Shown here piece by piece: positions 59,947 through 64,000 of a stretch of 64,000 nt of DNA. The stretch is from CAVPCY01 sp963770765. GTDB taxonomy: Bacteria; Actinomycetota; Coriobacteriia; Anaerosomatales; PHET01. A program made the translations under genes and the position numbers. Below the pieces are notes generated by a model that did no database searches, had not been told where the DNA came from, and worked only from the letters and a program-made list of their open reading frames with translations. Position 1 is the stretch's first letter. Every line of letters starts with the position of its first letter. The DNA lies in the NCBI GenBank assembly GCA_963770765.1, contig CAVYQS010000012.1, positions 62,001-126,000 on the forward strand, read 5' to 3'.

Positions 59947-62900
59947 TGGTCACGGCCCGTCTGCACGATCTCGCGATCCAGCTTCTGACTCACGACCTTG
60001 CTCACCCCGTCAGCCTGCATGGACACGCCGTAGAGTACATCGGCCATCTCCATCGTGCGACGCTGGTGCGTGACGACGATGAACTGCGTGTGATGACGCA
60101 TCGAGTCGACGAACGCGACGAAGCGACGCAGGTTGGTGTCGTCGAGGGCGGCCTCGACCTCGTCGAGGATGTAGAACGGGCAGGGCCGGGTGCGGTAGAC
60201 CGCGAACAACAAGGCCAGTGCGGTGAGGGACTTCTCGCCACCCGACATCAGGGTCATCTTCGAGAGCTTCTTGCCCCTCGGCTGAGCAACCACCTCGACA
60301 CCGGTCGTCTCCGGGTCGTCAGGCTCGGTGAGCTGAAGCTGGGCGGTGCCTCCGGGAAACAGGATCCCGAAGATCTGCTGGAAGTGCTTGTCGACCTGCT
60401 CGAACGTCTCGAGGAAGCGATCCTTCATCTTACGGTCGATCGCCGCAACGACCTTCGATAGCGCCTTGCGAGACGAATCGAGGTCCACGATCTGGCTGTT
60501 CATGAAATCCCGGCGTGTGCGAAGAGACTCGAACTCCTCCATGGCCACCGGATTCACGGGCCCCAGGTTCGCGATCCTCTTGCGGAGCGCGTGCGCGCGG
60601 TCCTCGCACTGCACTCGGTCGTCGATCGCGGGAGCGGCCAGTGCGGTCTCCAGCGGCATTCCCAGTTCTTCGACGATCCGCCTGACCGCTTGGTTGACCT
60701 GGATCTCGAGCTGTCCCTTGCCCACCCGCAGATCGCTCATCGCCTCGTTCTTGGCATCGATCTCACCTTGCACCGCGCGAACGGCATCCTGCGCGCCGTG
60801 GATCGTCGATCGGAGTGACTCCGAATCCGCCTGCTCGAACCGGGCTCGGTCGCGCAGCTTGACCGCCCAGTGATCAGCTCTGTCCTGCAGCGCGAGATAC
60901 AGGTCATGCACCGGCTGGATACGCTCTCGCAGCAGCTCGAGTGCCTGCTCGGTCTCGCGAGAACGAATCACCGTCTCCTCGAGTTCCTTGAGCTCAGCGG
61001 TGATGGTGTTGACCTGTCTCTTGAGGTGAACCTCGCGTTCCGACACCGTCGCGATCTCGACTTGGCACACCGACAAGCGCTCGGACACCGCGCTCTCCTC
61101 GCGGAAGCGCGCGTCACGCTGCTCGCTCGCCACGGCGACCTCCTCGTCCAGGCGGGCGATCTCAGCGAGGGACTTGTCGATGCGTTCAGCGATCTGCGCG
61201 ATCTGTGGGCGGTCCTTGGAGGTACGCTCTTCTATCTCCGCGACCCTGCGAGCCACTCCCGCGGCCTCGTTGTCGAGTGACGTGAGCTGCTGCTCCAGCC
61301 TCCCGACCTCTTCGAGCAGCGAGTCGTGCTCCCCCGTCAGCGCAGCGACCTTCTGCGACAGCTCCAGCGCGTCTTGCTGCGCCAGCGCGAGCGCTTCCTC
61401 GGCACTGGAGGTGGTCGACTCGGCCTCCCCCACTTGCGCCGTCAGAGCGACGATCTCATCGGCCAGCTCGTTGATGCGACGCTTCCGAGTCAGGACTCCC
61501 TCGGTGTCGGCGATCTGCGTGCCCAACGTGACCTTGCCGTTGGGCCAGACGACGGCGCCATCGGTGGTCGCGAACCGGGCCCCGGTCGTGTCGGCAGCGG
61601 ATGCGGCGATCGCGTCCTCGACCGAATCGACGAGGTACACGTCTCCGAGCAACGCCTCGACCGCCTGCCGGTCCGGCTTCTCATACGTGAGCTCGTCGAA
61701 GAGGCGCCGGCCCGCGGCTGCGGTGCCGCTCGAACGCGCCCGCATGCCCGATCGCGGTATGAGCGCGAGCTCACCCTCGGTGGCCGACGACAGAGCGGCT
61801 GCGATACGTGCAGCCGCCGCGTGGTCTTCGACGAGAAGGCCGAACAGATCGGCGCCCAGGAGCCGCTCGACCAGGGCCTCATGGCTCTCCGGGGCGCGCA
61901 CGATCTCGGCGAACGGGCCGATGAGACCGGGGAGCTCACGCTCCTTGCTGATGGCCCAGGCCAGGGCGGGAGATGCCGACGCGAACGCACGGTCGACCTC
62001 CTCGAGACCGCGCGCTTCAGCCCGGGCCCCGGCCAGGGCTTCTCGGCGGGTCTCGAGTTCACGGCGACGCGAATCGAGCACGCGTACGCGCTTGTCCACA
62101 TCGCCGTCGGCGAGAGCGATGTCGCGCCGGGAGCGTGCGAGCTGCGCCTGCAGCGACTCGAGACGAGAGCGCCGCGCCGACAACGTCGCCTGAGAACCGT
62201 GCCGCTGCTCCTGGATCTGAGACGCGCGCTCGGAAAGCAGCTCCTGCTCGAGTGAGCTCGCCGCGAGTGCCTGCTCCGCCTTGCCGGAAGCCGCGCGGTC
62301 GTCCTCGAGCACCTTGCGCGAGCGGCGGAGTTCGCTGCCGAGACGCGCAAGCTCCTCGTCGGCGAGCATACGCGCCTTGCGCCCGGCCTCCGACTCCCTG
62401 CGCAACTCGTTGAGCTGGCCGTAGAGGGCCTTGAGACGGCCGTCGGTCTCGCCTCTCTCCGCGCTCAGACGCTCCAGCTCGCCACCGCGAGACGCTGCTC
62501 GGGTCTCCGACTGGTGAAGCTTCGCTCGCAGGTCGCTGAGACGCGAGACGAGGTTCTTGCCCTTCTCCTCGAGCAGAAGAAGGCCGGCGTCGAGCCGTTC
62601 GAGTATCGACTGCATGCGGCGGCGCTGCTCCGAGAGGTCCCCGACGAACAGCCCCTTCTCCTCCAACAGCGCCTGGAACTTCTCGAGTTCGCGTTCCTTC
62701 TCGGCGAGACGGTAGCGCGAGAGCTCGATATCGGCGTCGGCTTCCTTCTCCTGCCGGACGATCTCGTCCCACTGGGACTGCAGACGCCGGAGATCGTCCA
62801 CGGCGAGCGATGCATCGATGTCGCGCAACTCGGTGACGAGGTCTGCATGAGCGGCCGCCTTGTTGGCCTGACGCTCGAGCGGCCGGAGCTGGCGGTCGAT

Positions 62901-63491
62901 CTCGGCCGAGATGTCACGGGCCCGCTCGAGGTGAGCGTCGAGCCCGGAGAGCTTGCGCAACGCGCGTTCCTTGCGCTTCTTGTGCTTGAGCACGCCTGCC
63001 GCTTCCTCGATCAGCGTCCGCCGTTCCTCCGCACGAGAGTTGAGGATCTCGTCGAGGCGCCCCTGGCTGATGATCGAATGCGTGTCCCGGCCCAGACCGG
63101 AGTCATGCAGCAGATCCTGCACGTCCATGAGCCGTGCCGGCGCTTGGTTGATGAGGTACTCGCTGTCACCGGAGCGGTACATCCGGCGCGTGATCGTCAC
63201 CTCGGTGAACTCGAGAGGAAGCGTGCCGTCCGAGTTGTCCAAGACCAGGTCGACTTCGGCGACCCCGACAGCCTGACGGGCCGAGGAGCCCGCAAAGATG
63301 ACGTCCTCCATCGCCTGGCCGCGAAGCGACTTGGCGCTCTGCTCGCCGAGCACCCACAGGACAGCGTCGGAGATGTTCGACTTGCCGGACCCGTTGGGGC
63401 CGACGACGACCGTGACACCTGGTTCGAGCGACAGGACGCTGCGGTCCGCAAAGGACTTGAAGCCCTTGAGTATGAGCGACGTGAGGTGCAC
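59943..63491 (-). CDS. smc: Chromosome partition protein SMC
   Basis: Condensin ATPase of 1182 residues. Walker A GPNGSGKS at 31-38, QGRLDEIL, two long coiled coils, a hinge at about 500-650 (PFAEIVRAPESHEALVERLLGADLFGLLV), and the C-terminal LSGGEK-type signature MSGGEKSLTALALLF with Walker B ILDEVEAALDD. Start is GTG 63491 with GAGGGGGA close upstream; the longer open frame is not conserved. A -10 like element TACACT lies in the gap after rnc. Confidence 0.98.
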   Translation of the reverse strand: MHLTSLILKGFKSFADRSVLSLEPGVTVVVGPNGSGKSNISDAVLWVLGEQSAKSLRGQAMEDVIFAGSSARQAVGVAEVDLVLDNSDGTLPLEFTEVTITRRMYRSGDSEYLINQAPARLMDVQDLLHDSGLGRDTHSIISQGRLDEILNSRAEERRTLIEEAAGVLKHKKRKERALRKLSGLDAHLERARDISAEIDRQLRPLERQANKAAAHADLVTELRDIDASLAVDDLRRLQSQWDEIVRQEKEADADIELSRYRLAEKERELEKFQALLEEKGLFVGDLSEQRRRMQSILERLDAGLLLLEEKGKNLVSRLSDLRAKLHQSETRAASRGGELERLSAERGETDGRLKALYGQLNELRRESEAGRKARMLADEELARLGSELRRSRKVLEDDRAASGKAEQALAASSLEQELLSERASQIQEQRHGSQATLSARRSRLESLQAQLARSRRDIALADGDVDKRVRVLDSRRRELETRREALAGARAEARGLEEVDRAFASASPALAWAISKERELPGLIGPFAEIVRAPESHEALVERLLGADLFGLLVEDHAAAARIAAALSSATEGELALIPRSGMRARSSGTAAAGRRLFDELTYEKPDRQAVEALLGDVYLVDSVEDAIAASAADTTGARFATTDGAVVWPNGKVTLGTQIADTEGVLTRKRRINELADEIVALTAQVGEAESTTSSAEEALALAQQDALELSQKVAALTGEHDSLLEEVGRLEQQLTSLDNEAAGVARRVAEIEERTSKDRPQIAQIAERIDKSLAEIARLDEEVAVASEQRDARFREESAVSERLSVCQVEIATVSEREVHLKRQVNTITAELKELEETVIRSRETEQALELLRERIQPVHDLYLALQDRADHWAVKLRDRARFEQADSESLRSTIHGAQDAVRAVQGEIDAKNEAMSDLRVGKGQLEIQVNQAVRRIVEELGMPLETALAAPAIDDRVQCEDRAHALRKRIANLGPVNPVAMEEFESLRTRRDFMNSQIVDLDSSRKALSKVVAAIDRKMKDRFLETFEQVDKHFQQIFGILFPGGTAQLQLTEPDDPETTGVEVVAQPRGKKLSKMTLMSGGEKSLTALALLFAVYRTRPCPFYILDEVEAALDDTNLRRFVAFVDSMRHHTQFIVVTHQRRTMEMADVLYGVSMQADGVSKVVSQKLDREIVQTGRDQ

Positions 63492-63589
63492 GTTCCCCCT
63501 CGGAAAAGCGCAGGTCGGCAGGGTGTTTCTGCGGAGTGTTGACGCGCGGGACAGTGTATCACAGCACCGCTTGGTTCTTGAGCGCCGGG

Positions 63590-64000
63590 CTACGTCCCCA
63601 TCGTCTCCAAAGCCGCCTTCGCAGCCGCGGCCTCGGCCTCCTTCTTCGAGCGTCCGGAACCCCTCCCGCACTCGGCGCCCCCCACCTCGACCACCGAGGT
63701 GAATACCCGATCATGCGGCGGTCCTTCGGCGGCCTCGATCCGGTACGTGACCAGCTCGCCGCGCGACTGAACGATCTCCTGGAGCACTGACTTCGGGTTC
63801 TCCGGGACGTTGGCGGCTCCCTCGTTGATGAGGGGACCGAGCGTGGACATCACCCACACTCTCGCCGCTTCAAGTCCGGCGTCGAGGTAGAGCGCGGCTA
63901 TCAGGGCCTCGTAGGTGTTCTCGAGCGCAGAGGCGAGCCCGCGTCGGCCAGTGCCTCGCTCACTCTCTCCGACGATCAAGGCGTCCGCCAGGCCCAGCTC
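63590..64000 (-). CDS. rnc: Ribonuclease III, C-terminal part
   Basis: Only the last 136 residues are in the window; the gene starts beyond the right edge. ELGLADALIVGESERG and ALENTYEALIAALYLDAGLEAA contain the second half of the catalytic domain, including the conserved E of EALIAAxYLD. The double-stranded RNA-binding domain (NPKSVLQEIVQSRGELVTYRI ... KKEAEAAAAKAALETM) is complete. rnc-smc-ftsY is a conserved order. Confidence 0.95.
   Translation of the reverse strand, partial: ELGLADALIVGESERGTGRRGLASALENTYEALIAALYLDAGLEAARVWVMSTLGPLINEGAANVPENPKSVLQEIVQSRGELVTYRIEAAEGPPHDRVFTSVVEVGGAECGRGSGRSKKEAEAAAAKAALETMGT

Overview
The window is a compact, high-GC bacterial chromosome segment of core housekeeping genes. 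It has 61 recognisable protein genes, no RNA genes, no insertion sequences, no CRISPR, and only one gene-free stretch just over 300 bp. Gene content suggests a high-GC Gram-positive, probably a deep-branching actinobacterium (Coriobacteriia/OPB41-like). The main clues are a WhiG/FliA-type sigma factor, RNase Y together with RNase J, an LexA box of Gram-positive type at recA, and the DXP isoprenoid route. The taxonomic placement is inference. Gene order follows Bacillus subtilis closely: smc-ftsY-ffh-rpsP-khpA-rimM-trmD-rplS-rnhB; dprA-trmFO-xerC; sigma factor-rpsB-tsf-pyrH-frr-uppS-cdsA-dxr-rseP-(ispG)-proS; rimP-nusA-ylxR-infB-rbfA-(nrnA)-truB-ribF-rpsO-pnp; M16 peptidase-(dapB)-lysC/dapG-dapA-rnj-(uppP)-ftsK-rodZ-pgsA-cinA-recA-rny.

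All but two genes lie on the minus strand, so transcription runs from high to low coordinates. Layout in that direction: rnc (partial), smc, ftsY, lepB3, ffh (64.0-57.0 kb, chromosome segregation and protein targeting); rpsP, khpA, rimM, trmD, two tandem signal peptidases, rplS (57.0-53.2 kb); rnhB, yraN, comM, dprA, trmFO, xerC, whiG-like sigma (53.1-46.4 kb, nucleic-acid processing and regulation); rpsB to proS (46.2-35.9 kb, translation, nucleotide, lipid carrier and envelope genes); a plus-strand GGDEF-EAL gene (33.4-35.9 kb) where Bacillus has polC; rimP to pnp (33.2-22.2 kb, the nusA-infB translation/RNA operon); an accessory block (22.0-18.4 kb) with pilT, a secreted CX5C-repeat protein, a family-6 uracil-DNA glycosylase-like protein and a plus-strand D,D-carboxypeptidase; then diaminopimelate synthesis, RNase J, envelope/division genes and recA-recX-rny (18.4-0.2 kb). 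A partial GNAT gene is at the left edge.

The genes are tightly coupled, with many ATGA/GTGA stop-start overlaps. Good sigma-A promoters are visible ahead of recA (with an SOS box), rny, rimP, rplS and rpsP.

The most interesting signals are regulatory and architectural. A TAAA-N16-GCCGATGA promoter of sigma-28/WhiG type precedes the GGDEF-EAL gene, and an exact GCCGATAA element lies upstream of pilT. Both are in the same window as the cognate-type sigma factor, which suggests a sigma-28/c-di-GMP/type IV pilus circuit. Also notable are the CX5C protein behind a tandem TTCACAC repeat, a RibF with a 170-residue C-terminal extension, a NusA with a zinc-knuckle-like tail, an RseP with a winged-helix-like insertion, and an attenuator-like terminator in the rimP-nusA leader. 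No complete novel multi-gene defence or mobile system was seen.
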